Assembly: GCA_930367205.1 (NCBI GenBank)
Contig: OV884009.1
Span: 102,073,189-102,137,188 of the forward strand
DNA length: 64,000 nt
DNA from: Acanthosoma haemorrhoidale
Taxonomy: Eukaryota; Arthropoda; Insecta; Hemiptera; Acanthosomatidae
Direction of reading: 5' to 3'
The position numbers were made by a program, and so were the translations under genes. The notes below the pieces were generated by a model, which worked only from the letters and a program-made list of their open reading frames with translations, was not told the origin of the DNA and did not search any database. Shown here piece by piece: positions 44,953 to 57,531 of the stretch (the first letter of the stretch is position 1; the number at the start of each line of letters is the position of its first letter).

Positions 44953-45842
44953 ATATATATATAAATGTTCTCATTCTTCAAGTCAGTGTTTCTCAAACAG
45001 TAGCTTATTACGCACTAACTCATCAATTACGTCTCCAATCGATTACTGTGTATAAATATGCTACTCTTCCGGCATAAAGGTTATCAGCGGATCTTAATTG
45101 TGTATCTATCGCAGACTGGTGCAAGGACGCAAAAAATTAAGCGGAAACCAAAAAGCTCAATTGAATTTATGTTGGAAGCTTACAAAATGAAAATAAAAAA
45201 TCCCTTAAAACTCCATTCAGGAGAATATCCAGTCATTTTGAGAATCAAGACATTACATGTAAATAGAGAAAGCCAATGAAGTAGTACTCCTCCTGACACC
45301 CTTCTGAACAAGTTGCTTTTAGGTCACAGATAAAGACTAAAGACCACACATTCTCTCTCAGTAAAAAACCTTCCACACAATATAAAAGATTTGGAATAGT
45401 GGGGAAAGACTGTATGTCTTGCATTTTTTTAAGTGAAGGTGGCATTTGAATCAGCTGCTGGGATAGAAATATGAGCAGCTTTGCGAAGTAAGAGAGTCCG
45501 TCATATACCGAAAATGTTCCTGTTGGACCTTATACAAATGAATAAAACAAGGTGATGAATGTGCTTAGCCCACTTCTATATACCGCATTCATGGATGAGA
45601 TTTTAATAATTGGTAAGATAAGAACCTTCCATGGAACGGTTATATTTAAAATGAGATGGCCAAGGCTTGCAAATAAATCTTCGAAAGACAGTCTTGGAAT
45701 GGGAGGATAAACTGTACATAAAGGGCATTTATTATTAGGGAAGAAAACTTGTATACTACTATATTTAACAGGCCTAATTTTAATATTTAAAAAAGTAAAA
45801 TAACGTCAGAGAATGTGAGCAAAAAAAGAATTACAGCATGGA
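44953..45842. other. Unassigned stretch
   Basis: A 73-codon plus ORF (45058-45279), basic and without motif, is the only notable frame. No repeat family recognised. Confidence 0.35.
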
Positions 45843-45854
45843 GAAGTAGATAAA

Positions 45855-46042
45855 AAACAAAAGAAAGAAGACTACCAGGTAGCAAATGTACAATGAAAGA
45901 AGGGAGAAAATCAGGGAATAGATGGAAAACGAAAGAAGGAAGACTAGCAGGTAGCAAATGGACAATGAAAGAAGATAGAAAATCGGCAAATAGATGGAAA
46001 ACGAAAGAAGGAAGGCCAAGTGGAAACAAACGAAACAATACA
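45855..46042 (+). repeat. 36-bp minisatellite, open in frame on both strands
   Basis: About five 36-bp units, alternating as two subtypes so that 72-bp pairs match best (GTAGCAAATG recurs at 45879 and 45951). The plus frame gives 12-residue repeats such as KTKEGRLAGSKW and TMKEDRKSANRW, ending in TAA near 46042; a TAA just upstream and the lack of an early ATG argue against a gene. The minus frame is also open and hydrophobic (FVFHLFPDFLPS repeats). Confidence 0.8.
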
Positions 46043-47318
46043 TAATACGACTATGAAGTAGATGAAGATGAATGTGTTGAGGCGGTTATGATCGGGTTGA
46101 CTGACTGTTAATATGGCATTTTAAATTTTCCAGTAGTTTTTCTTCAATTGAATTTATTTTAATAGAATGTTATGCCCCGTCGAGGGCATTAGAGTTTGGT
46201 TACTGCTGTCCCAGAGGAGGGGGGTTGACAAATTGAGTCTCCCTGGCTGAATATATTAGCTTATTCAAATAGCCAAACCGAACCAAATAGGGCAGGGGTA
46301 GGGTCGGCTTGTTTGACTGATCGTTATCCAAATGGCAGGACTAGATTCTCAACAGTAGAGTTTACGGCTGAGCGCACTTCTGCTCTCAGGCGATCGGTTA
46401 TCTGTTTATTCATCACTACGTAGTGCTACAGTAGATCCTGAGTTTTTTTAATTTTTACTGACTACAATTGTTTAAAATATAAGATCGATTAAATCATTTT
46501 TGCAATTGCTGCCGTACAGATAGGCAAAAGAGAACTGCTCCTGTATCACCTGTTCGAAAGTAAGCAGAGGGCACCCTTACAGAGGGCAGAAAATGTTTCA
46601 CACTAGAATTAACAGAACAAGTATAATTCACAGCATGCGTTGACCCGTTATTTTTAGTTTTTTTGACAGAATGAGGCAAAACATATTCTTAGCACACAAT
46701 TTTAACAGTAGCGAGGAAAGTTCATATTTAGACAATCCCTTAAATTCAATGTGTGAGCGATGAATTTTTGACTAGGAGTAAAATTTCTGCCTGATCTGGC
46801 GACAACTTCGTTTCCACACTATCGTTTACTGAAAACGGGGCAGCCATGGAAGTGGAATGGTTAGTGTCCTGATTTTATCAAGAGCTTGATTCAATACATC
46901 GAAGTCTTGCTCATTATAACCCGGATTACCCTATTTGTCTAGTGTAGGGTAGATCCGAATTTGGATTAGGGACTGTGATATACCGACGATATTAAACTGT
47001 AGTAGAGAGACCATTGGCGTTTGCCAGCCAAATATTGTCTCAAACCAAGAAGTCATAATCACAACTATATAAGGAGGGGGCAACTTTCATGTTTGGAATT
47101 TGCAGGAGGCAACCACCGGGGGAAGGTCCCGTCAAAACTTAAGCTTAATTCGTATTTGTTTATTGATCTGCCTCCATACGATCTTAGAAGGTGAGCCCCG
47201 ACTGTGCACTAGGTTCCAGAGAAGAGATAAAGGCAAGGATTTATAGGTAGTTTACGTGGTCTTAGAATGACCACAAGTTCACAACCAGTATCTGAGAGTA
47301 GGCGAAAGTCCTCCAACG

Positions 47319-47321
<3 letters not shown>
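46043..47321. other. Unassigned stretch
   Basis: Nothing clear. Around 46855-46920 GGAATGGTTAGTGTCCTGA and GAGCTTGATTCAAT look faintly like tRNA A and B boxes, too weak to call. Confidence 0.35.

Positions 47322-47387
<66 letters not shown>
47322..47387. repeat. (GA)n microsatellite
   Basis: About 66 bp of GA repeat with one GGG interruption. Confidence 0.97.
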
Positions 47388-47391
<4 letters not shown>

Positions 47392-47489
47392 TGTTTTCTG
47401 GTTCGAGAAGAGGGTAACTTTTATTTATTCGCGGTGAAGTAGTTGGCACAATAGCAGGTTTCATGCTTTTTTTTATATTTTTTGTTCGA

Positions 47490-47905
47490 AAGCATTTTTA
47501 TGATAAAATTACAATGTGCCTTATTGGGCATTAAGTAATTGTGATAAATGTTCTAATCCATACCACATTTACAATTTCCATTCACTCACTCATTCATACA
47601 GTATTTACAAACATCCCTGAGACCTAACAAATCCACATGCACAACCAGGTGGCAACACCTCCCCCACAAATGAAAGAGGAATGGATTTATTGGGAAATCC
47701 CCCACACTCCTCCGTCAGCCACGTCACCGCATACGAGCCAGCTGATGAAGAGCGCGAGAGCCACATACGAGCAGGACATGATAGGAGAAACTGGCCATTC
47801 CCGCCAGGACTCCTACTGTCACGAATGACGAAGGTAAATAGACCACTGCCTTTTTAGTCTCCGAGGAGGACTATAGGGATGAATGGCGCAGCGTAATGAC
47901 TGTTG
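47490..47905 (-). repeat. LINE-A 3' UTR and tail, minus copy of an inverted pair
   Basis: Minus-strand 3' end with ACTTAATGCCCAATAAGGCA and CATTGTAATTTTATCATAA at 47500-47545, then the UTR back to the CCGAGGAGGACTATAGGGA region at 47860-47880. It faces another tail on plus at 47935-48178. Confidence 0.85.
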
Positions 47906-47934
47906 TAGGGATTGACCTTCATCATTCGTGATTT

Positions 47935-48178
47935 GTATCACTTTTTATTTATTTGTATGGCTCGTATCCGGTTACGCGGCTGACGGAGGAGCGTGGGGGT
48001 CTCAACTTCCTCTTTCGCATGTGAAGGAGGTGACAACCATGTGGATTCTCGGGGATGTTTGTAAATACTGTATGAATGAGCGATTGAATGAAAATTGTAA
48101 ATATGGTATGAATGAGAACATTTATCACAATTACTTATTGCCTAATAAGGCAGATTGTTATTTTATGACAAAAAAAAA
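47935..48178 (+). repeat. LINE-A 3' UTR and tail, plus copy of an inverted pair
   Basis: Begins near GGCTCGTATCCGGTTACG, includes CCTCTTTCGCATG, ACCATGTGGATTC and a duplicated TATGAATGAG block, and ends GGCAGATTGTTATTTTATGA followed by nine A. Immediately after this A run the Gypsy integrase reading frame begins, so this tail was inserted into, or next to, that element. Confidence 0.85.
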
Positions 48179-48179
48179 G

Positions 48180-49110
48180 TTCGGATGGCCAGACAATGCG
48201 AATATTAAATTTCAACGCTATTTCTGGAAAAAGGATGAGCTGTTTGTGGAAAATGATATGGGGGATATATCGTCGTTGTGCTAAAGGCGTTACATCAAGA
48301 AGTCCTGAAAGAGCTCCTGCCTAGTGAGGTCCTTTGTGTGATGGGCATATTTTAACAAAGACGTGAAAGATATTGTACGATCATGACATGCATGTAACAC
48401 AACTAAGTATAACTCTCCAAAAGTAGCTTTAGTCCCATAGGCAAAACCGGGGCAGCGCCTTCACACAGATTATCAGGGACCACTGGAGGGAGGTTACTTC
48501 TTCGCTATCAGATATAATTACTCAAAGGGGATTGCGGCAGTTTCTGCACCTCCCATGTCCCCGGAAACCATTGAATTTACTGAGACAGGAATTCACTTGA
48601 GTCCATTGTTTTGGACAATTATTCGGCTGTCACTACTCAACCATTGAATGATTTACTTCGGCACAATAATGTTGACCTCAAACATGGAGTGCCATGTTCA
48701 TCCAAGTCTAATAGTGCAGCAGAGGATTCTGGAAGGTCTATAAAACGCAGATTAAAGACGGCTCTTGTGGACTCATCTGTTTCAAACTTGGATGTAGGTA
48801 TGAATAGATTTCTGTTGGACAATTGTAATGCAGCTCATATCACTACTGGAATATCATCAGATCAGGCTTTGATTGTCCGTCATCTTCGGGCAAGGATTGA
48901 CCTTTTGCAACTTCTACTAAGGTGCAAAAGATTCAAGAAAAACTGGTGGGTGGCTATCATGGGTCACCTACTCCTACCGAACCATATTAAGAGACTCCAG
49001 CCAGTCAGGATGCTACTCCTGAGAGTGACAAGGAACAGGAACAACCAGTGATGCAGCTCGCCCTCAATGTACCAAAAAACCAACAAGAACACGGATTGAA
49101 GAAGTTTATT
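48180..49110 (+). pseudogene. K02A2.6-like Ty3/Gypsy integrase, several frameshifts
   Basis: In order on plus: FGWPDN and KKDELFVEND (48181-48260), ALHQEVLKELL (48285-48320), KDVKDIVRS then HACNTTK with the second half of the zinc finger (48362-48412), KVALVP and AKPGQRLHTD (48418-48460; the first catalytic Asp is in the Tyr/Phe-lacking string HTD), LNDLLRHNNVDLKHG (48645-48690), SNSAAEDSGRSIKRRL (48705-48760; the catalytic Glu position is in AAED), NLDVGMNRFLLD and ARIDLLQLL, then a Pro/Glu-rich tail. These match K02A2.6-like Gypsy Pol. Part of the zinc finger and the second Asp block are lost. Confidence 0.8.
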
Positions 49111-49525
49111 TTGGTTTGTACAGTTTGTGTGTGTTTGGATATTCTCCAAATTAGATGGGGGTCTCCTCCAGACTCCAAACTGTTCGGGATATCGGTACTT
49201 GATATGGTAAAAGAGATATCATATGTTTGGGTGATTAAGTGGGAAAAATCAAGCGGGAGGTTATCGTTTTGTTTTGTATATTTATTTGATTTCTTATAGC
49301 GGTTTATTATTCATATTATCATTTGTAAGACATTGTAAACGGCTTAGCTGATTTTGAGAGATTGCGGAACATACCTTTAAGATTTCAGATTTGTTATGTT
49401 ATTTTAATGACCACTATCGTTGAACATATAAAGAGAAGGGCATTCATAGGACGATCACAATTATTGAAATAAAAGTAAATTCTCCCCTCTCTCCAAGCTC
49501 GGAAATTACTACTCAACACGTCATT
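49111..49525 (+). repeat. Candidate 3' LTR region of the 48 kb Gypsy fragment
   Basis: After the integrase tail come AAAAATCAAGCGGGAGG (49245-49261), a possible polypurine tract, CATATAAAGAGAAGG near 49425 as a TATA-like element and GAAATAAAAG near 49467 as a poly(A) signal. The boundaries cannot be fixed without a second copy. Confidence 0.3.
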
Positions 49526-51964
49526 TCTGGGCTGATAATTGTTTTTTCCTTTCCCTTTTTCTCTTTTTCTCCTTTTCCCTTTTCGTTATCATATTTTTAA
49601 CAAATCTTGTCACTGGAGTACCAAAAGTGTGAACATGAGAATTTGGCCCCCTTATTATCGATAAAAGCGTTTAAAGTTCACAAGTGGTAGCTGGCTGTGA
49701 TTTTGAACGTGGCCGGGGCCCCCTCCGTGTCGCAAAAGCAATTACACTTGATTAAGCCTTTTCACTGATACAAGGCCAATTCCATTTAACCATTTAACCC
49801 ACCGAAAGGTTAAGGATTAAACGGAATAGAACTAGTATCACTGCTTCTGAACTACCGTTTCTTTTAATGAAAATTATGTTGGCGTTCGCAAGGATATTAG
49901 CAAACGCTACGATAATAATAATCTCTTTTCTACAAGAGAACTGCCTCAACTTAAATTTAATTAGTTTTTTTAAAGATATAAAAATAGAGTAGTTTTACAA
50001 TTTAAAAAGTATAACGGACTTTATTGATAAATTTATTGGTAGTATTCAACCTGTTTTTATGTAACCAAAGTTTTATTTTACATGATCAGTGCCGGTTGTA
50101 GACGGGTATAATTAAATAATACAGCTTTCGTTTTTCTACAATATGGGATTTTTTCTCCACAATAACGTTTTCAACAGTTCTAAGCTGTCATCTACAGTTT
50201 GCTGAAATAAAAATCTTGACTGGGGAGATGGAGACAAACGATGTCACATCATTACAAGTAATAATGGTAACAATCAGTATTTCAAATAATTCTGAATTGT
50301 ACCTAGATCGAAATGGTCCATCTATTTTACTAAAATTATTATTATTTTTATTTTTAAATTTGATACATAAGCAATAGTTAATTAACAATTTTAAAATAGA
50401 AGAATACACTAATCTCATAGCTAATCATTCAATGAGTGGTGTGAAAAACGTATAACATTTTAAACAATTTATTTCATTTAAAACTTTACACTATGCCTGC
50501 TATCTATCACCATTCTCTTACTTATTGTTTCTGTTGGTGACATCGTGGAATCTACTATAGGTCTTAATTGTATTCCACTTTTGTGCAAGTATGGTACGCA
50601 ATAGCCGGATCAAAATTGATGGAATATATTTGTTAAAAAACTTAATTCTAAAGGGAGACAGTTTGAGCGGTATTTTAAAAAATCGTATTAAACGATTTCA
50701 AAGTAAACAAACAATGAGTGAATGTCTAATTCCTGAAAGGGCGTGTTAACTGCTTGTACACCGCTTTGATTGCCAGTGTGAACAAAATATCAATTGAACA
50801 CCTTTGAGTTAATTGTTTCTCAAATATGAATTCTAGCAATAGAGCTAAGCTTATTTAAAATGTTTGAACTGAATTCATAAAAAGTTCCGGTCAATTTTAA
50901 ATAGTTTTTTTGCAATTGTGCTATAAATACAAATTTTAAATAGCTATAACGTTCTCAGAACATCTGATGTGAAAATTTTTACAGATTTATATTACACTCG
51001 GTATTATTTGGTCTCAAATATTTTATACAACGTTTCCTTCCTGATAATACTTCAAAAAAAACTATTAAAATTCCATTTTAAAAATACATTCATGCTATAG
51101 ATATTTATTAAATTTTGTAAAGTAAATTTCAAAATTAAATTTTGGTATCCTGTACTATTTTACTTCCTACCAAAATTCAAAATAAGATTTAGCTTCACTA
51201 ACTAACATTTACTTTATAGTGAATTTTTTTTAATGTAACATTTTTATGTGTTTTTTAATCGTTGTTGAGAAGATGATTAGGGTGATTCAATCATATACCA
51301 ATATGATTTATCGCAGGATGCATATTTATTTGTTGGGTTGATTTTAGCTATCCCACTTCCTCACTACTGAAAAATCCCCTTTCATTTTAATGAAACTGAT
51401 TTTCCCTTTTCCCCCTTTCAGTGAATTCCGACTTCTATTATCGCCAAATAAGGAGAAAAAAAACAGTAATATGAGGCAAAGGCAGGTTTAGAATATTACA
51501 CGTTTTCATACAAAACAAGGTCTCGCCAATCGTCCGACCATTTTTCACTTTTGGCTCGACTCGATCACTATTTATTTATAGCTGTTTATATGGGAATGGC
51601 TGTCACTGAATATTGGGCTCATTTCTTATACAAAGTATTCATGCATATGTATTTACGGTTGATCAAATATGTAATTCTGGCAATTCTGGATGGAAAATGC
51701 ATTTATATTACAACGAATCATAATCCAGTCAGGAAATTATCCGTTTACTCCATAATTTGTATTGAAATGAAAACCTATTGAGGATATTTTAGATAGAGAA
51801 GAAAGAAGAATGATTCTAAAAATTAAAACGCACTAATTAAGTACACAAATATTACTTTAATTAAAAAACTTAAACTGCTAAAATAATAACCAATAAAATT
51901 GGATTGGGAGCGATTTAATGCTCTGGGTGGTCTTCAAAACTTTATACCTTGAAATATCTTTGAA
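49526..51964. other. AT-rich stretch, nothing recognised
   Basis: No gene or repeat identified; ORFs of about 76 codons at 50188-50418 (minus) and 51551-51781 (plus) have no motif. Confidence 0.4.
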
Positions 51965-52045
51965 TTTTTTTATATTTAAATGTGGTATGAATGAGATCAT
52001 TTATCACAATTACTTATTGCCCAATAAGGCAGATTGTAATAAAGT
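51965..52045 (+). repeat. LINE-A 3' tail
   Basis: AATGTGGTATGAATGAGATC, ATTTATCACAATTACTTATT, GCCCAATAAGGCAGATTGTA, then ATAAAG. The TTTTATCAT part before the final ATAAAG is missing; the palindrome is intact. Confidence 0.85.
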
Positions 52046-55000
52046 TGAGACTTCTCTCTAATTATTATATTGGTGTCATCGGCTATGGAGGGAAATTCAG
52101 AACTTCTAAAGTATGACTTAAGAATGTTAGCTAAACATTGCATACTTTATTCAGGGTTAATTAATAAACTTAAATTTAAAAAATAACCTCTCTGGTAACT
52201 TTACCGTATTTTTATACTTTTTTTTTTTAATTTTGTCTAAAAGGCAAAAACTCAAAACGAAATAAAAAAAAAAAAAAAATGATTTTAAGGAGGTTTTTTA
52301 CATGTAATAATTTGTTTCGGCTAGTTGACAAATCAATTCGTATCCTCCCTATTGCATTGCAGTTGATATCCAGAAACTATAATACGTAAATAAATACCGC
52401 CATACAGAGAGAAAACAAATTTTATAATATTTTGTTGAACAAAGTTGTGCCGGAATAACCGAAAAACTTAAATTGGATTTAACCGCATTTGAAAGGCATA
52501 TCTTAAGCGCACCGTTTGCATTTGATGTAAGAACTTTTTTGCTGCTGGAAAAAGTCTCACTTCAATAGGGGTGGGGAAATAACTTTGAGAAAAGAAAGTT
52601 TGTTGCATAATTTTCTAAGAAGCCAGCGATTAAGGGTTTATTAAATATATTTACTCCACTTCTTTAACTCACCACCTTGAAATAGTTCATCTTTAGCTGT
52701 GGTGTGGACTTATCTGGTTTGGACTTAAACAGGCGAAGACGGCAATACCGACACTAATGATCTCTGGGAGGGTGTAGAGGAGGGGTAGGAAGTCCAACTT
52801 CCTAGTTACCTAGCTATCAGGCTCGATTCTCGCCGTGGGGTCTTCTGGCTAGGACCCTTTATCAAGTCCTATTCAACTACTTCACAATCAGATTGTTCTT
52901 GCCAATATCAACTCCTGTAGCATTCTTATATTTTGCAAGAATAGCTGAACCAAGTACCTGTGTCTTCAACTCTTTCGACTGTCAGTATCTATGTGTCTTC
53001 TAATTGGTGAATATGGTATAAAATAAATGGACATAAAATTTGTCCAATCATTCGGAAATTTTTAAGCTATCTATATATCACAACTGCTCAAAATATGCCT
53101 ATTTCATGCTAGTTAAAATACAATAATTGGAGGTGTGTGAACAAAAAATTTTATAAGAAAAAGGTCAGGCCCGTTTCCCGGTCCCGACTTATTATGACAT
53201 AACCATACGGGTTCGAAACACATCCAAGCAACGACGTGTAACAAAAACGACGAGCCCTAAACATTTTGTGCAGGAAAAGCGGAATCGCCTCTTCTATTTG
53301 GAAGAAGGTAAATCTATTAATTTAAAAAGAATATAGATTTGCTGTAGATGGACAAATTTTGTTATGGTATGGGTCAGTGTAGGCCCGACTGGATTTTGGG
53401 GAGATCCCAGTTAGAGTCCCAGTTAACAATTATAGATTTATTCCATCACAACCGTTAAGATATACTTTTACTATAAAATCACATACTTGAATTGCTGGTA
53501 GAATGCTACCTAGGAAAGTTCACTGGCATGGTATGGGGGTTCATCACGAATGTAATACGTGGCTGATGATGGTTATTTATTGTAGACATCGACAGTTAAA
53601 TAATCTTTGATGAGGAGAGTATTTTAAAAATTAATAATAACAATCAAAACACTCGTATATATACAAATATTAATGAATTACAGCACTAGGAAATTCTTTG
53701 GCTAAGTTTAAAGCACAAGTGTTGGGGGTGTCTTTTCTGGAGGCAGGTAGTCTGAGGGTTAGGAGGGAATGTATAAGAACAAAGGAAAGTGAGACCATAT
53801 GTCTCAACTGAAGTACATGTTTCAGCTAACAATTAGTATTATATAACTGACGACAGGTTTTAGACTCTCAACCACCTCCACCGAGCAAGAATTATGAGAT
53901 GTGTGCGACGAGAAATATCACTTGAGTGGTTTTATTTCAAACTTTCTCCCCTGAGTAGAATCCTAATCACCTTCCGCAAAACTGCCAATTTCCTCGGACC
54001 CTTCGTTTATCAGTTATGCTTAAATAGAAAGATCTGAACCGCAACGACTAAATATATTATAAATCTTTTTTTTACGTTAAAATTACAACCAAAGGATGAT
54101 ATTGTAATGTTCACTAGAAATCTTCTTGATTTACGTTCTAAAAAATATTAGCTACTTGATAAGTGATAAGATATGGAGAACCCAAAAAGTTAGTTACCTC
54201 ATCAGGAATGGGAGAGAATATGTGCAAATGGAGGATTTTTGGCTTAGTTCACAGGTATTCCAACACAAGCCCAAAAATCACTTTGTACATATGTGATGAT
54301 TAGAATGAACCAATACTTAAAAAGGTTGAAAGAATATGAATGAGTAGAAAATAAAAAACAAAGGAAATATATGAATTATTAAAAGAGGGAAATGGGGGTG
54401 AAAGGTTATTGTTATTTATTAAAACAAAGAATGAATACGATTAATAAAAATTATAATAATTATGACGGATTATAAATTGTTAGATTGGTTGGATTTGAAG
54501 ATTTTGAGTTTTGATGAACAACGAATATCGATGGGAAAAGAGTTCCAAAGGATGCTGAATTGAATTGGAGGAGTTTTTAAAGGCAGGGAGGCCTTTTAGT
54601 CATGATAGTACTAAAGAAGAGGGACCCTAGAGAATATTAGCGACAAACAGAAGGATACAGTCATCCTGACTCGGATAAGTGCTGTGAAATGCGTGATTTT
54701 TGAAAGAGCTGATTGGATTGAAAATTTTGGCCGGAACCCTGATTGGAGCGAATTTAAATTTATTTCTATGAATTAGGAAATTTGAAATTGAATTAGGTTA
54801 GAGAGAATTGATATTGGACGAGAGTCTTTGGGAGATTAATGGGAAGAATCTGAGGACTGGTACATTCCCCTAATGTATAACCCCGTGTTAGTCAGGCTTG
54901 CGTGCCCTATTTTACTTTATGTAACAATATTAACGTGATGAAAGATGAAGGATCTTCACTACGAACTTCAAACAAGTTATAGTTGGTCCGTACATAGAAA

Positions 55001-56745
55001 AAAGAGATAGCAATCTGTAAAAATTACAATGGTACTGTTTTGTCTGCAAGGATGGATAACACGGTCGCGTTGTTTGCAGGGATTAGATCCTTAACAGTCC
55101 GGGTTTTTTTCTGAAAGTAACTACAAGACAGCAGGAGTATTCCGATAAACGTATATCATTGAACAATGATCTTTATAAAGCATTTATCATTATGAAAAAG
55201 CTTATCTTAGTGGTGACATGAATGGATGTACTTCCACAAGACCAGTAAATACACCCAAATAAAGATAAGTGAAATTTTCCCATCAACTTTATGTGGTCAC
55301 TCAAGCTTATTTAAGAACTAGAAAGTTGCAGCGAGTCTTCGTCACCTTTAAATATTATGTATAACAGGCACCAAAAAAACTGACCAGAAATGCAGGCGAA
55401 TTGGTACCCAGATCTGGACACCGTATATCGCTAACTATCAGACAATGTTTTACCTAGGGCAAAGAGGGCGTGATGACGAAGCTGGTTGGTGGCTCAATTA
55501 CGTTAAATGGGACCTACAATAGCGAGCATACTATGAGGGCCAGCAAGTGACCGGGGGTTAAGCAGGGTCAAGTACCCTTCATGAGTCAAATTGAAATCGG
55601 TCAATAATTTATCGCTTGGGTAGAAGCATTTAGAGGTAAGGTTGTTTCTACCCATCTTGGTATCCCTGGGAATATGAAAGTCAAATTAATAGTATCTGAA
55701 CCTCGTTAATTGCTAACAATTAAAGTATAAACAAGGAAATAATTCCTGCTGCACATTACAGTTATCCCGCCCATTTAAGAGGCCTTATAAACGGCACGAC
55801 TGGGACATCAATTTACCCTTCCCACTTTATTTGACCTTCTTCCACCATTTAGAGGCTAGAATATTGTTTTTACATTTAGTTTTAATTGTGTTTATAGTAA
55901 TCGTTTTCTATTAATTTTGTTAATTGTTGAACTTTTTAATTATAATAAATATGTATCTAAAGCCATCATAGATACTTTTATTTATTTCCTGACAAACATC
56001 GTGCTAGAAAAGATAATGTATATGTGGGGGTTATTACTCTAAATTTATACGTTGCAAGAACACATCACTTTCATCTCCCACATATATTCTATTATTGGGG
56101 TCTTAGTGTAAATAAAGTGATAAATGATAAAACAAGAATGACCGAGTTCATAGTGTAGATAAAGGGATAAGTGATAAAACAAGAATGTAGAGCATTGAAA
56201 ATGTAAAAATCTATACGGCATCTACCTACATTCGCACAAAAACAGTACGCATAAGTGATTTCAGTTTTAATTTTTTTAGTGCCATTTAAATTATATTACG
56301 ATTATAATTATAAGCAATAGATAGCCAGATTAGTGTGATAAGAAGTATAATAACTAATATAATAAACATAAATAAAATAATAAATATAGTTCAGGAAGAT
56401 AATATCATTTCATTAATTACAACCATTTATTTAGAGACTTATAAAGTCTGAAGACCTGTTATAAATAGACATCCGACTTTCCCAGTTTCGCTTCAGGAGT
56501 TAAGGGTTGCCCTAATGAATGAATGCGAAAATATCCCTCAGGAATTTATTGAAACCCTTGTTAGGTCAATCCCCCATCGAATTCAGGCCGTAATAAACAC
56601 AACAGGGGGAAACACACCATCTTTGTTAATATAAAATTAATTAACAAATTTTTTTTAAATACCACTGGTTTTTATTTAATTTATACTTTTAATATTCGTA
56701 ATATGTTTCATATGACCTGTTATTTATTCTAAAGGTATATAGAGA
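52046..56745. other. Long stretch without recognised genes
   Basis: No RT, integrase or transposase motif on either strand. GC-richer patches are at 52740-52900 and 55440-55680. A GGGTTCGAAAC string near 53206 resembles a tRNA B box but has no A box. A TTATAAACGGCACG string at about 55785 in a GC-richer stretch is a possible TATA-type core promoter without a clear gene. I do not exclude short exons of a host gene here. Confidence 0.35.
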
Positions 56746-56809
56746 CGTTAATAAAAAAGATTGGTTGGAAATGAGTACAAATACTGCAGGTTGGCCATAT
56801 TTGTTGCCC

Positions 56810-57042
56810 CTAAGTGTATATATAGCCACACTCGGACTTGCAGCCTCGATGAGTCGAGTTCAGTGTTAGTAGTTGGAGTGTTATATGTTGTATCTGCTGC
56901 CATTGTTCCCGCCACCATCTCGCTTTGTGAGGTGTGGCCCAAGGTAACATTTTTCGTTTTTGTGTCAGTGTTTTTGTGCATGGGGACGGTACCCTAATAT
57001 TAAAATATTTTGCCGTTTTGGACACGTTTATTTTGGAACAAA
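56810..57042 (+). promoter_or_regulatory. 5' UTR of a plus-strand LINE
   Basis: Precedes the ORF1 start at 57043. TATATATAG is at 56817-56825, and an initiator-like TCAGTGTTAGTAGTTGG is at 56860-56876. LINEs of the Jockey group start at such an initiator without needing a TATA box, so 56861 may be the first base of the element. Confidence 0.4.
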
Positions 57043-57244
57043 AATGGAGATGGAAGTTGAGACTTCTAGGAAGAGGTCTGCTTCACCGACACAGACACTA
57101 GAAAATGAAGAAGATGAAGAGGATTTCACCTTTCCCAAGATCACGATGAAAGTTCAGAGACCTACACCAAAGTCGGAAATAAATTCCAAGCTTTGGCCAC
57201 TGAATCGCCGGAAAGCTCTAATCCGGTCATAGTTCATGTAGTGA
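57043..57244 (+). pseudogene. Plus-strand LINE ORF1, N-terminal fragment
   Basis: ATG at 57043 begins MEMEVETSRKRSASP, then an acidic run (ENEEDEEDF) and a Pro/Lys-rich linker. A one-base shift near 57180 is needed to continue with NKFQALATESPESS, the typical Asn-Arg/Lys-Phe-x-x-Leu-Ala block before the RNA-binding part of Jockey ORF1. The gene is cut at about 57245, where the 3' tail of the minus-strand LINE-B begins. Confidence 0.65.
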
Positions 57245-57531
57245 CGTACAAGGAACATTTTATTTTTTTTATTTTTTTTTTATTTCAAAACCTCAAACAA
57301 ACAACAATACAAGTGATAATATATACAAGAAACAATCGATCTTACAAATTTCTCCTCTTCCTGCATTTAAATGCATTTGGAGGAGTGCATAATACAATAA
57401 AAAAAATTTATGTTGTGAAAAGTACTCAGTCTTGTATTCACACTAGGTGATGAGGCTCACCTTCGATTTGTCACCGACACCAAACACTAAACACTAGCAA
57501 CAAAACAAAACAAAACAAACTAAATCTCTAC
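57245..57531 (-). repeat. LINE-B 3' UTR and A-rich tail
   Basis: Directly follows the RT stop on minus. It contains an (AAAAC)n run at 57500-57519 and ends in AATAAAAAAAAAATAAAAAA at 57260-57290, a poly(A) signal merged with the tail. The tail abuts plus-strand LINE ORF1 sequence. Confidence 0.85.

Noticed and set aside
45787..46038. Hydrophobic minus ORF that looks like a membrane protein
   Set aside because: It is the reverse reading of the 36-bp minisatellite.
46855..46925. Weak A-box/B-box pair
   Set aside because: The B box departs too much from consensus; no repeat copy seen.
52740..52900. GC-richer patch considered as an LTR-M copy
   Set aside because: Only loose similarity (AGCTATC, CTTCTGG); no leader, no MESD start.
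53195..53225. GGGTTCGAAAC as a tRNA or SINE B box
   Set aside because: No A box at any sensible distance and no fold.
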